From Symsagittifera roscoffensis (lineage: Eukaryota > Xenacoelomorpha > Acoela > Convolutidae): a DNA stretch of 64,000 nucleotides. The notes below the pieces were generated by a model. The model saw only the letters and a program-made list of their open reading frames with translations, was not told the origin of the DNA and did no database searches. Position 1 is the first letter of the stretch; the number at the start of each line of letters is the position of its first letter. The stretch is taken from contig NC_087065.1 of assembly GCF_963678635.1 (NCBI RefSeq), positions 11,307,579 to 11,371,578 of the forward strand. Reading direction: 5' to 3'. Both the position numbers and the translations under genes were made by a program. Below, one piece after another: positions 33,352 through 45,409 of this stretch.

Positions 33352-33530
33352 TGAATGGCGTCATTACCATAAAAGGAAAATTGCGTGGGTGGTGACTTCA
33401 CTTCTATTTATAGAATGACGTCATTATCATAAAAGGAACATTGCGTAGGCGGTGACGTCACTTCTATTTTGAGAATGACGTCATTACCTTAAAAGGATAA
33501 TTGCGTAGGCGTGACTGCTAGTATAAATAC
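33352..33530. promoter_or_regulatory. Bidirectional promoter: three 60-bp repeats with CRE and CArG sites, TATA boxes both ways
   Basis: Units start at about 33354, 33414 and 33474, exactly 60 bp apart. CRE sites TGACGTCA lie at 33416-33423, 33453-33460 and 33476-33483, with one-base variants at 33356 and 33393. CArG boxes are CCATAAAAGG (33367-33376), TCATAAAAGG (33427-33436, one base off) and CCTTAAAAGG (33487-33496). Each is followed by ATTGCGT(A/G)GG(C/T)G. TATAAATA is at 33522-33529 on the plus strand, toward polB, and on the minus strand at 33405-33412, toward the 156-residue ORF. CRE and CArG sites are bound by CREB/ATF and SRF in animals. Confidence 0.7.
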
Positions 33531-33634
33531 GCTTATTTTTTCGGGTTAAATCATGCATTTTGTTAGCCAATCAGAAACCGTCAATTGAATTTTACTTCAA
33601 ATTTTACATTTCGTTTCTTCACGAAAAGAAAAAA

Positions 33635-33706
33635 GTGAGTTTTTTTATTCAATTGGTACTTTAAATTTTTAATTTTGGAACATTTTTAAAGTCCCAATTT
33701 TTTTAG
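33635..33706 (+). other. Probable 72-bp intron in the polB 5' leader
   Basis: GTGAGT follows AAAAAA at 33635 and a pyrimidine-rich TTTTTTAG ends at 33706, four bases before the ATG at 33710. The size and signals fit a short leader intron. Confidence 0.45.
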
Positions 33707-33709
33707 ATA

Positions 33710-36700
33710 ATGCCTACCCTTAATCGAAACGAGAAAGTAAAGTGTGGAGACTGTGAAAATATGTACATTGGTCAAAACGCAGCTCGACACCGGAAAAATT
33801 GTTCTAAGGGAGTTATTTCTTGCTCTGACTAAAAGTATTTTACTTATAATCAGCAAGAAATTAACTATCATATGGCCAAAAAGCATGCTCAACCAAGTTC
33901 GAAGCAGTCGACCGTTTGTCCTTCCTGTGAACAAGAGTTCCCAAGTTACTACTCTCTACAACAACATCGGAGAAAAGAACATGGAGCAAAACAACGGAAA
34001 CCCAGTGATACGGTGGCCGACTTGAACAAGATTGTGGAGGAAGAAGGGGAAGATGGTGAAAAACTAACGGAGGAACTTAGTGCTTGTCAACATTTTCTGG
34101 TGGATACGAAGATAGAAAATGGGAGACATAAGGAATTCAACTTCCATATGTCCAAATAAGACACTAAAATAATCAACGAGAAACTTAAAGAAGTCTTCAA
34201 CAAGCTCGATTCTGCAGCCAAAATCAACATTGCTCTGGGTTTTGTTCTTCGAAATACTGAGACTGGTGAATCTCGATATTTCTACGCCCATGGAAACAAT
34301 ACTCTGTGTGAAAAATCCCACTTACTTTGTACGAAAACGGATTAGATAACAATCCAAGGAAAAGTAGAAAAATTTGATATTGTGGAGCAATGTACCCAAG
34401 AACGCCAAAACACAAAATGGAGATTCAAGTTAATTACTAACGTCACAATTTTTGCTGCTTTGCTGAAAAACATTCCCATGGGATGTCCGGACTCTGTCTT
34501 ACCCGAACCTTTATTACGACATACGCAAGTGAATTGTCTTTTATCTAACAAAAACAAGGAAACTTACAAAGATCAGTTGTGTCTTTTCCGCGCATTGGCC
34601 ATGTACATGAACGGACATAATAATCTCGACTCTCACACTTCTAGATAATTTACAGATTTTATATCAAAATCTGGTTATGATCCTAAAAGTTTTCGTGGAG
34701 TTTCTGTAGAAGACTTACCTGTTGTCGAGAAAATTGTGCAAAGAAACATTTTTATATACGATTTCGATATCCAAGAAGAAGAATATGTAGGAGAACTAGC
34801 TCGACGAAGTATCGACAAAACAGTTAAGCTACTGAGATTTAACAATCATATCTTTCATACAAAGGATATTGATTCTTTCTTCAAGTGTTTCCGGTGTCCT
34901 AGTTGTGACACTTTTTTTAATAAATCCGACAATTTTAACAAACATCTTCTGAGATGCAAGGACCGAGTGAAACATATTTACCCAAAGAACGTCTATGAGC
35001 TTCGCGAAACCTTGTTTGAAAAGCTAGAAGGATTCAGTCTTCCAGTTTCTGAAGGCAACAAGCTTTTCATTAATCTAGCAGATTTCGACTTAGAGTCGAT
35101 TTATGTTCCTACAGAGGAACTAAAAGAGACGCAAACTACTACCTGAATTGGAAAACATGTCCCTATTTCAGTCTCTATATTATCGAATCTGGTTGATGAA
35201 CCCATCTTTTTCTACAACAAGGATCCACAGAACTTGATAATTGATTTTGCATCCAACTTCGAGCTGTTGGCTGAACAAAGTAAGCTAGAAATGAGAAAAA
35301 AATTTCAAGATATTGAAGTAGCTGTGAATGAAAGAATGAAAAAGATCTTTGATCAGCTGAACGAACGTGTGAAAATTTTTCAAGTAACAAATTTGAGTAC
35401 GAAGACGAAAGCATTGAAGATTCGGAAGAAGCAGATATGTCAACACAATTCTTGCCAACTCAGAAAATTCAACTCATTGATTTGAAACAACATTTGGAGA
35501 GATATGTAAGTACTTTACCTGTTTTTGGAATTAAAAGTGGTAGATACGATTTGAGTTTGATCAAGTCCTAGTTAATCCCCTAATTTAATTGATTTGCGAT
35601 AAAGAACAAGAAACATCAGTCATCAAAAAAGCAAACAATTATATACGATTTCGATATACAAGAGTTTCCACGAAGCCTAGAAATTCAAGGCTAGACATAA
35701 TTGAGCTCGCAACTTTGAAAATATGGTCATGTTTTTCTATCAGGAAAAAAGACCAGCATGTAAAATTGAGAGCTTTTTCACATCTGGAAAACAGAAAAAA
35801 AATCGACTGTTTTAATGTGGACGGTTATTGTGATCACTGTAAGACAGTGTTTGAAGCAATGGGATGTTACTACCACTTCTGTTCCTGTCAAGAACTTTGT
35901 CCCTCCTTAACAGAACAGGATATTGAGCGAGGAAACAAGAAGAGAGACACGGATGATATGCGACGAGAATACATTGAAGAGAAAGGATACAAAGTGGAAG
36001 AAATGTGGGAGTGTGACTGGTGGGAAAATTTCAAAACCAATGACAAAATCAAAAATCACGTCAGAACCCACTTTCCCTATAAAAGACCTTTTTCTACAGC
36101 CTCCCTTCTAGCAGAAAAAAAATATGGATCTCTTTTTGGCTACGTTCAGTGCGACTTAGTAGTTCCAGATGAGCTAAAATCAAAATTTGCCAATTTTCCT
36201 CCAATTTTCAAAAACACTGAGGTTGGAAGAAACGATATTGGAGACTACATGAAAAACAATGCGATCGAGAACGAAATGTTAAAGCATCCTCAGAGAATGC
36301 TGATATCTAGTTTCAAGCTGGAAAATGGAACAGTTATAACTCCTCTGTTCAACTTTTATATGGAACTTGGATTGCAGTGCACCAAAATTTACCGTTTTGT
36401 TCAATATTCTCCTCGAAAATGCTTTAATAATTTCGTTCAGTCAGTGGTTGATGTGAGAAGAGAAGGAGATGAAAACCTTTTGTCAGGAGTTGTTGCAGAA
36501 ACAATGAAACTTTTGGGTAATTCTTCGTATGGATAACAGATCATGGATAGATCCAGGCATATAGATCCAGGCAATCACCAAATATCTGAACGATGAAAAA
36601 ACCCATAAGGCAATCAATGAGCCATTGTTCAAGACTGAATACAGTTGAAAAAGACTTGTATGAGGTGTGGAGTTGTTGAAATCAACCATTGAACACAGAG

Positions 36701-37332
36701 AACCCATCATCGTTGGACTTTTCATACTGCACTATGCGAAACTGAAAATGTTGGAACTCTACTATAACTTCTTTGACAAGTTCTGTGATGTGAATGAACT
36801 TGAAGAGTTAGAGATAGACACAGACTCATTTTACTTGGCACTTGCTGAAGAAAATTTATACGACTTTATCAAACCAGATGAGAGAGCTGCTTGGGAAAAA
36901 ATGAGGGAAAATGACTGTAGAGACTCTTTCAAGGCGGAAGCAAAATCTAATTTCTTCCCTCGAACGTGTTGCAGTACGCATAAAAAGCATGATAAGCGGG
37001 AGCCGAGACTTTTTAAAGAAGAATTTAGATGTACAGAAATGCTATATTTGTGTAGCAAGACATTTTGCTGCTACGACAACAAGTCCGATAAGTTCAAATT
37101 TAGCAGTAAAGGATTAAATAAACGGGTTCTAGAAGATTCTGGAGACGGTCCCATGTCAAAATACAGGAGAGTACTTGATGAAGCCATTAATCTTAAATCT
37201 ACTAACAGAGGATTCATAACTATAAATCATATGGTTGCTACATATGAACAGGCAAAGAAAGGACTAAGCTATTTTTGTCCAAAAAGACAAGTACAAGATG
37301 ATGGAATTCATACAAAACCATTGAACTTATAA
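33710..37332 (+). pseudogene. Protein-primed-type family B DNA polymerase (polinton/adintovirus type), decayed
   Basis: Starting at ATG 33710, the frame gives two or three Cys/His fingers (C-x2-C...R-H-R-K-N-C; C-P-S-C-E-Q-E-F...H-R-R-K-E-H), an N-terminal domain with L-C-L-F-R-A-L-A (OTU-protease-like in appearance), a further finger near 34880-34960, exonuclease motif I F-D-L-E-S (about 35086) and an exonuclease II-like F-G-I-K-S-G-R-Y-D (about 35530). After a large internal loss that removes exonuclease III and polymerase motif A, it continues with E-T-M-K-L-L-G-N-S-S-Y-G (motif B, about 36500-36535) and I-D-T-D-S-F-Y (motif C, near 36820). It ends at TAA 37332. Stops lie at 33828, after S-H-T-S-R, at 36534 and elsewhere. 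Such polymerases replicate linear genomes from a terminal protein. It cannot be active now. Confidence 0.82.
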
Positions 37333-40300
37333 GAACTGATCTGGTGTAATAAAGTTATTCATGATGTCGGATTACATTGGTTTCTGATATAAAAATGTAA
37401 AACTTTGCGGTATACTTGTTATACAATGCAGTGATTTATATCAGTGATTTATATAATTTTTGTAATTTAATTTTTTTCTCAAAAAATTTGACTTTTTTCG
37501 AAGATTCAGTAGGTTTCAGAACAGATTCAGACAAATAGAAAAAGAAAGTATCTAATAAGTTTTTATTAGATCAAATTATAACAAATCTTATCGTGTTTTG
37601 GATATTTTGACAAATTTTTTTCATAAAAACTCCAAGTTTTTAACCAAAAACTCTTACCATTGACTTACCATGTATCGAAAAACTAATTAAAAGTCCTTCA
37701 TTACACAACCTACACGTAAATAAGTTTTGATATTTACAATTTAGTTAACACGCGCCAACATTTTTGCGAAAAAACTGGACATTTCCACACAAAAACTTCG
37801 TTTTTCCTACCCTTATCTTACCATCACACAAACCATAAAACCTTACCATCGGTGTTCCCTATCTTAATGCATTGTAGACTCTATACCCAATCTTAATACA
37901 TAGCTTGCAGACCAGATGCTCTATTCCCTATCTTAATACATGTGGGTCTGCAGGCCCCCCCCCCCCCCCCCCCCAACTTCAGCTCCAACATCTACTACTA
38001 AACTCAACTTGGAAACCCGGATGTTATGAGACAATTTCTTTGCATTTGTAGATAATAATGAATCTTTAAATAAGTTTGCTGTTTTGAGAGAAAAATTTTA
38101 GGAGCCGATGTGATGACTCTTATTGTTCACAAGAAATGCTGATTCGGAAATGCTCATTTCATAAGAAAAAATTGCACGCAAAATATACTTTTTTAGATCA
38201 TGATAGGTTTTTTTTGAGAATTTAAAGCGATTGTTCCATGAATTGCTAATATTTGCAATATTTGTCGAAACTAAGAGCGAGCAGAGGCGAAGATAATACA
38301 TTGTCCTTTTACAAGACTCGATCAACAATTATGATTGATAGATTATTTTCATCGAATTATTGTACTGTATTCTGGTAAAGGTCGTCCGGTAAAAGACTTG
38401 TACACAGAAAATAAGTATATATTTTTAATTATGTATAATAATTGACTGGTTTTATTTTAGGTGTTAGTATTAAGAGAAGGTGGATTCCGCGAAAACTTTA
38501 CATTTATTAGACTGTTACTTCCACTACAAATCGCAAAGGGGAGAAAAACAGAAGAAAAGTTTCTTGTAAAAACCTCTACAAGCATTGCCTTCGCTTTGTA
38601 TTCTATTGACCAAACTACGCCTGAAAATTTTCTATCAATTTTCTGCTAGGAAGGGGTAGTGGAAATGATAGTTAGTGAGTGAGGAAGAGCTCTCAGTTGA
38701 CCTCCAGCTTCAGGTTTACCACAGCCTGGCCGATTTTGGCTGCAATAGTGGTATCAGTTCTAGACGCAAAAAAAAATTACCTTGAGTTGCAAAAAAGAGC
38801 GTCGCTCAATAAAAATACTCAGTCTGAATTTTGAAAAATAAGAAAAACGGACTATGCTTAGACAGGCTGCAAGGCCTTTCATAGATCCTCTGCGAATCGA
38901 AGGAACGGCAATTATTAAAAAAATTATTTAAGCGAAGCTGAAACATAACAATTAAGATATGATCAGGAAGATAAGATCACTCAATTGCTACTTAAGTATG
39001 TCACCCAAAGTTTTGTGGATCAGTTTTCGATGTAACAAAATGCTTCATAATTTTTCGAAACGAAAAGGAACCCTGTTTTCTCGAACATCATTTGCAAGAT
39101 ATGTAGTCGAACAATAACCGAGATCGGAGCGAGCATCGCTGAGACTATGTACGGACGTTTTCATAATAATTAAAGCAAAAAAGAGTACTGAGCCAAACCC
39201 AGCTGTCTAGAGCACATCAGCAAAATAAGTTGCAGCCCTTGAAAATTTTCCCCCAGTTTTGGACGGCTCAGCTTTCTGTGCACAATACTAGAAAGTGAAT
39301 CAGTTTTTCCAAAGTTTCAATTTTGCATTGGTGCAGCTTCCTTAGGAAATTCACTCAATGTATCTTTTCAGCCACCCTGTCACTTTAGCTCCCAGAAGTG
39401 ATTGTATTGGATAGATAAACCAATCATTTCAAAACGATACTTTAAACAAAGGAACATTTTATCAGAGCATTTGGTATTCGGTTGCATTGGCACCGAGATT
39501 CAAAAAAGGATTTTCAATTAGGTTTCAATAGAAGTGTCGCAATCCCGTTTCTTATAGTTGGAAACATTATCGAGCCTGGGTCATTTATGGCAAAAGAGTA
39601 CTGAGAATTCTCAATGAATACCCTCTGAGAGTACTCTTTTGCACGCCGACTAGTAGGCGGTCTGAAATGGAATTGTTAATATTCAACAATTCACCTATGT
39701 TTGTATAGCAAGTTTTCTCTCATTCAGCGAACTCTGCGGAGAATCGAGTGTAAAAGTCGAGTGGTGTCGAGTAAGAATGCAAAAAAACTTAGGATGATGA
39801 TGAGGTCAAAGTCGAAATATTTAAAGGAACTGATGAGACAACTGTCAACGTGCCGCGACATTTGACATTTGAACGATTTTATTTTGCGGCAAAGTATTTC
39901 ACATGCAAAATTGTAAGACCGGATTTTGAATAAGGCAAGTTTTTTCATTTTTATGAAAAAACGTCATTTTCATTTTAAGGGACCAATTAAATTTCCTAGA
40001 TCCTCGGCGTCATTTAGAGTTTATGGTTGGTTAAATGATGGGAAAAAATATCTTTTAGCTATATGAAACTTTCGAAGAAAAACTCGCTCATCAAAATACA
40101 AATTTAAGTACGAAAACCTTTTCCGGGACTTGAATGTTTATGAGTAAGTTTATCGATACACATGCGAATGGGCCGGTTCATGAAGAAAAACCTGAACCCA
40201 GATTGATGAAAAACTTAGGAGTGTGGTTAAATTTACCTCCGAGTTGTTAAAGAGCTGATTGCTGATTCGTGGTCGCAATTGCAATTAAAACATTTTATTC

Positions 40301-40654
40301 AAGCATGCAATATAAATCTAAAAGCTACAAATACAAAAAGACATTGGCTTTTCTCCAACAAACCACAGACAGGTGATTGAAGCTCTTTTATACTGCTATC
40401 CATTCTTATATGGTGAAAAGTTTACTATCTGATTAAATGTCCTTCATGCCAATCATCACCCCGCATCTACCACGCATGCTATAGTAGAATTGAATTTTGC
40501 TGAGAAAATGGAAAATTTGCATTCTGTGAAATTAAAAAGACCATTGAACTTTTTTTCGGTGAGCGTGCAAAGCATTGTCATTTTGAGTTACTAACTTGTT
40601 TTGGCTTGTCGGAGATAAGTTGGAAAATAATTATTTAGTTGAATTTTATAATAA
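37333..40654. other. Right flank of the polymerase element and unassigned DNA
   Basis: Three CCC(T/A)AT(C)TTAATACAT-type phrases lie at about 37856, 37890 and 37926, followed by a run of 20 C at 37955-37974. They may mark the edge of the polymerase element, since the same phrase occurs inside it. A frame at 38461-38649 follows an AG but has no partner exon. GAGTACTGAG(A/C) and AGAGTACTCTTTTGC at 39590-39640 form a small inverted repeat. Nothing else is supported. Confidence 0.35.
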
Positions 40655-41592
40655 CTAAAAACGACTTCTGAACTTGCCAAATGGGCTAGGTTTGTTCATT
40701 GGCGGTGCATTTGGTCGATTTCCCATCTGACCGAAATTAGCACCGCCTGTTCCTGTCATTCCGGGAGGACGGAGTTGCGACTGTTTAAACTGCGAGAAAT
40801 GATTGGCTGGCGATGCCTGATGATTTCCTGAAAAAGTGCTTCCAAGAAATGGACTTGGGTACCTCGGCTCTGTTGGGTTCTGCTGCTGGAACATTGACTG
40901 CTGTGTAGGGAAAGCTGAGTTGACTCCACTTGTTGGAAACATTCCACCGCCTGTCATTCCTGGCGATTGAAACATTGGGTTTCCGAAATTTCCAAGACTT
41001 CCAGAAGAAGGGTTATTCATACCTCCGCCTCCAAAACCGTTTCCCCAAAACTGACCCGCGTTTGGGTTTGGCATCATTGGTGGGGCACTGTTAGCTTGAT
41101 AGTCCCCGAAAGCGGAAGGGAAGTTCAAACTTTTAGGAGGGGTTTGGTTGAGGCTTATTTGAGGGGGAGGGGTAGCTCCAGGATATAGCTCGTCTTCTTT
41201 TTGGTTCTGGCATGATGAACAATTGTAGTCGCATCGTTTCTGAGATATTAGCGTTGAAAATGCCTGTTTTTTGGAGCTGAAAATGCTGTTATTTAGGCTC
41301 GATGGTCGATTGTTTTGATGGCTGTTTCCATTTTGGCTACTGCGAGAATTTAGAAAGTTGTCGCCCGATTGTAATTTTTCTTCCATCACTATTCAATGGG
41401 CTTCTAACAAACCTTTTTAAACTTAAAAAAACTTAGTTGTTCAAAATTTACCCACACTTAATAAAAACAGTTTGATTAATCCTGTCTAGAAGCAAGTCAA
41501 AAGAAAAAATACAAAATATTACAAAAAGCCGCAACATCAGTATAGACAAATGAACTGCAAAACAGCAAAAAAGTCTCACCTTTCGAGGACAT
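40655..41592 (-). CDS. Low-complexity Gly/Pro/Asn/Met-rich protein, two exons
   Basis: Exon 1 is only 13 bases, ATG at 41592 to 41580, with donor GTGAGA. Exon 2 runs from 41388 to 40655 after an AATAG acceptor; the join is G|TG, in phase. It gives 248 codons ending F-R-S-R-F. An in-frame TGA sits just upstream of exon 2, so if the tiny exon is wrong the start is the ATG at 41386. The protein has a Ser/Asn-rich head, one C-x3-C-x2-C cluster (C-D-Y-N-C-S-S-C), a P-P-P-Q-I and P-P-M-M-P region, and G-G-G-M / G-M-T-G-G repeats. It is disordered and not recognised. It starts 79 bases after the stop of the next gene upstream. Confidence 0.6.
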
Positions 41593-41671
41593 TTGTGGAG
41601 AATAACTCTGAGATTTCACGGTTTTCAAATGCAAGTTTCAAAGATATCTCAAGAAAGTATCAAAAATATAA

Positions 41672-43658
41672 TCAAGTTTGCACCAATTTGAATTTGTTGT
41701 GAAAGTGTATGCAGTTTTTGGTGTGGCATACAACTGCTTTTAACTCAAGTTGATAAAATTTAGTGAGCAAAATGATTGAAAATAAAAAGAGCCCTTTGAG
41801 CACTCCATTGACAATGGTTTGTCCGGTGGATCCTAGCCTAGACTGTGGGTTGCTGTAGTCGCTGCCCCCCGACTGAATCTGACCTTGACCTCCACTAAGG
41901 TTGTTGTTGTTCAGTCCCGCAGCACTCATCACTTTCTGCTGCATCAGGGCTGCCTGCTGATTGCGATTCATTTTCTCCATCTCCAATCTAAAAAAAACGA
42001 GGATAATGCTCACAGGAAGAAGAAGCCCTGAAAATTCCGAATGCCATTTAACAAGTTTCATTTTTCGGTTGAAAAAATGATGAAAGTTCCCAAGTTTTTC
42101 GAAAAACCGCATCGTAAAGAATACTATTTATCAAGTAACTTCTGTTGAAGTTGATAAGGCATTGTTCTTTTATGTAAGCCCGGAGCAAATTGGAGGCCAT
42201 TTGTTAATGCCGAGCATTTTGTTTTTTTTTTATTAGCCCCCGGCCCCCGGTCCTTAGCCCCCGGATGCCACTGGGACCCCTCCAACCTGACCGAAGTGGG
42301 ATTCGACCGCATGACCTTCGTTTGGACACGTCAGCCTAACCCACTCGGCCACGGCTGCTCTCGCGCAAATTGTCGATCTCACTTGCGAGAGAAAGCGTTT
42401 CAGTAATCGAGAAGTAGACTTTTTTCATCTGAACAACTTTTCATACAAACTTGTAAGAAACATGGGGGCTTTCTCCTTCTCCCTGACCCCACAAAAGCTT
42501 CAATTTCAGGATGTAACGAGGGGTCTTGCAAGGTTAAGTATGAAGAACAATTATGTTTGGCATCGCGTGATGTGAGTCCGCGTGCCAACTTTTGTAACTA
42601 TCGAACAATGTGAAAAAATAAATGTATTGCAAAAAAGTTGATTTTTTTTTCGATTCGTAGTTTTCGTTCTTTAAATTTCCATCGATTGATTTTTTAAATG
42701 CTGTCTACATTATAATGTACAGTTTTTCTATTAATGAAAATTTGTAAAAATACCCAAGTCCGATAAACTGCGTAATGTGGAAAAAATATATCCGTAAGCT
42801 TTTATGCGCTTAAGTAGGTAGGTTTGATGGTAAATTTTTTAAAATTATTGTTGCTCAATTGTTTTTTAAGACCACTGTTTTTTGGCTCAACGGAGCTGAC
42901 CCAATTTAATTGGCACTCTGTAGAGGATTTACAGTGTTTTTAAGAATATTTAAGGAAATCATCCGAAACAAATATTAAAAATTGACACACTGGGGTTTAT
43001 ACAATTTTCTGCTACTAGGCTGGAGAGGAGCTATTGGAACGACCTTTTGAAAAACTTCTTGTACTTCGTCATAACGTAGCAAAACTTCGCAGGGTGAACG
43101 AGTTAAATAATTTAAACATATCTTTTTTGATATTTTTTCGCGGAAAACCTCGCATTTAGCCATAATAGCATGCAAAATTGATTGAAATTGGTAAATTTAC
43201 AATATGGGGGGGGAAAGAGCCAAATTTTGAAATTTTCAAAGAACAATCATAAAAAAATTATGACAAGAATGATTGCACGGGGCGCTGGGCTAGAACATTA
43301 ACAAATCGGTTAGCTCTAACCTTGGTCGACATTTGCAGCAGAGTGCCTCGGAGTGGAACTGCTTGTGGAACCTCTCATGATGTTCACACGAGATCAGATG
43401 CTTGTCGGAATTGCTGCAGATGTTAGTCATTTCTCCCAACGAATCAGGTGATATGCCCGAAACTTCAGAGGACGAACTTAAACTGGCGTCTGCTCCCGAA
43501 TCACTATCGAAAGCACAGGTTGTATTTTTCGCACTTATAACTCTCTTAGCTTTAGATAGTTTAGTATTAACAGATTCTCCTGCAGAAACTTTTCGTGCAT
43601 CCAAACTTCTGGTGCGACTTTTTGATTTCTTATCTGATGGTGGTTTCTTGTTTGTCAT
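41672..43658 (-). CDS. Small two-exon protein with a C-terminal membrane segment, unknown
   Basis: Exon 1 43658-43321 (ATG to donor GTTAGA, phase 2) joins exon 2 41987-41672 (after TTTTTTTTAG), giving 217 codons with the AG|A join in phase. The N-terminus is basic (K-K-P-P-S-D-K-K-S-K-S-R-T-R), then Ser-rich, then a His/Cys cluster (C-E-H-H-E-R-F-H...C-C-K-C), a Gln/Asn/Gly-rich stretch, and one hydrophobic helix near the end (L-K-G-L-F-L-F-S-I-I-L-L). This looks like a tail-anchored membrane protein. The 1.3-kb intron carries a SINE. I do not recognise the family; the splice phases are the main evidence. Confidence 0.55.
42218..42362 (-). mobile_element. tRNA-derived SINE with A-rich tail
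   Basis: On the minus strand the head is GCAGCCGTGGCCGAGTGGG, matching the start and A box of tRNA-Ser/Leu genes. About 50 bases later GGTCGAATCCC is the B box. A C/G-rich body (CCGGGGGCTAAGGACC) and an A-rich tail (A10) follow. The acceptor stem does not close, so this is a SINE rather than a tRNA gene. It sits in the intron of the small membrane-protein gene, in the same orientation. Confidence 0.72.
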
Positions 43659-44689
43659 CACGGAATGCGTGAGCTAAGATATAAATCATTTTCGAATTCA
43701 GCATCAGATCAACCAAATGCGTTCATAAGTAGCACGAGCTTTTATATGACCGAAAATTGATTTTTCGCAGCGACTGGTCCGTGTAGATCTCAAGCATTTA
43801 ATGATCTCTCCCATTTTTATAACCCCCCCCCCCCAGTCTAATAACAAAAACTATAGGCCCAACAAAAATTTGATTTAATTATTATGGGGCTATAATTTTG
43901 GCTCTTCTCCAGTTTCCCACTTCGAATTCAATTTTGAAAAGCTTATTTAGCGTTTTCGAAACGCAATGAATTTTGGTATGTTTTTGAGGTTAATAGGTTT
44001 TTGGGTAGCAGTCTTAGCTTAATGAACCCAAAGCGATTTGACAGAGAGACGAGTAACTCAGTCTTTTTTGGATCTTTTTTCAGTAGTCATGAGGGACTAA
44101 TTGGAAATTTTAAAAACTTCAATTACTGATCACTATTCTGTGAGACTGTCGAGTGTAGACAGTAACAACAGCCAACAGCAATGAAGTAGATACGACACAT
44201 TTAACGAGAAACTGGCTGAAACTTGAAAAATCTTAACTTAATACAGAGATAAACGAAAAATTTCTAAATACATTGACCATCGAAGCTGATATTATTAAGA
44301 TTCTTTTGAATGATTTCAGAATGTTCTTGTCTAGAGCCTAAATCATTTTGTACCAAAAAAACTAAACAGTCAAGTTGGCGAAAAATATGCGTGGATATTC
44401 AATGCATTTTTTAAAGTACTGAACGAAATCAAAGGACAAAAAAGTCAAAAAGTCAGAGCAATGGGGCATTATCAGTTGAGGATTTGAATATTTTTAGTGA
44501 GTTTTTTTTATAAAAGGGTCTCAAACCACTAAATGAGAAGGATGTCTTACGTGTCTTAAATGTCTAGATGATACCGCAATAAGTACAACTACAAAGAAAA
44601 AAGCATTAAACGAACACCATCAAAAAGCTTTGAAAACAACTGAAAAATGGTTAATCAAAAACAAGCTTACCCTAAACATTGTTAAAGTA
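43659..44689. other. Intergenic stretch
   Basis: It contains a run of 12 C at 43823-43834. I see no gene or repeat that I can support. Confidence 0.35.
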
Positions 44690-45232
44690 AAACAAGACTG
44701 CTCGTATTAGGGCGAAGCCCTAAATGTTCCGACTGCCTTTTAAGTTTTATGGAGCAGCAATAACAAAAAAAAATTATATAATAAAATAAAATGAAAATAT
44801 TTTTTTTTCTAAAATTTGAACGTTTTTTTTTTTAAATCATCCCCCCACACGTCATAATAAGTACTAAGTGATAAATTTTGCTCCTATTAACAAATTAATT
44901 ATGGCATAAAAGCTTCCTTAAACCAATTTAGAACAATTTCTAAGACGGATTAAATCTCGCTTACGCGTTAATAGCGCGAAATATATCGCGCGTTAATTGT
45001 TCCAAATTGGCCAAAATGGCAATCTTTAAACCCCCATAACTTTACGAAAAATGATCACAGGTGAAATATCTTTTCAAAATTAAGCTCAGGACAACAATAC
45101 CTTTCGAATGATATAAAAAAATTCCGTCAAAAGTGGCTAGTTAAAAAGTCGAAATTTGTCTGAAGAATAAAAAACCTCCCCGAGCACAAATATTCCGTTT
45201 CTTTCGTATCGAAAGTCGGAACAGCAATATAC
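44690..45232 (+). mobile_element. Non-autonomous element family M3, copy 3
   Basis: It starts AGACTGCTCGTATTAGGGC. The following TTAGGGCGAAGCCCTAA is a hairpin. Then come ATGTTCCGACTGCC, TTACGCGTTAATAGCGCG, and the end CCGAGCACAAATATTCCGTT and AAAGTCGGAACAGC. This is the best-preserved of the three copies (others near 14020 and 15690). No coding. Confidence 0.62.
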
Positions 45233-45409
45233 TTCCAAAAAAACAACAAAAACCACTTGGAAGGGGAATTAGATAACGAAATAAAAGAGTGCAAAAAATG
45301 TTCGTTACCTTGGGTTGAGCCTGGACAAAAATTTGTACTTGGCAGAGCATACAAAGTTGTTAGATAAGAAAGTGTTGTGGCTTGTTTTTTTTTTGAGAAA
45401 ACCAAGCAT

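Noticed and set aside
38461-38649. Possible exon after TTTTAG
   Set aside because: The frame reads acceptably, but there is no partner exon, donor or recognisable domain.
40756-41188. ORFs on both strands within the Gly/Pro-rich gene
   Set aside because: They overlap exon 2 of the spliced minus-strand gene in other frames and look like shadows of its biased composition.
45127-45405. Minus-strand ORF before the 5' LTR
   Set aside because: It overlaps the end of an M3 element and low-complexity flank, with no support as a gene.
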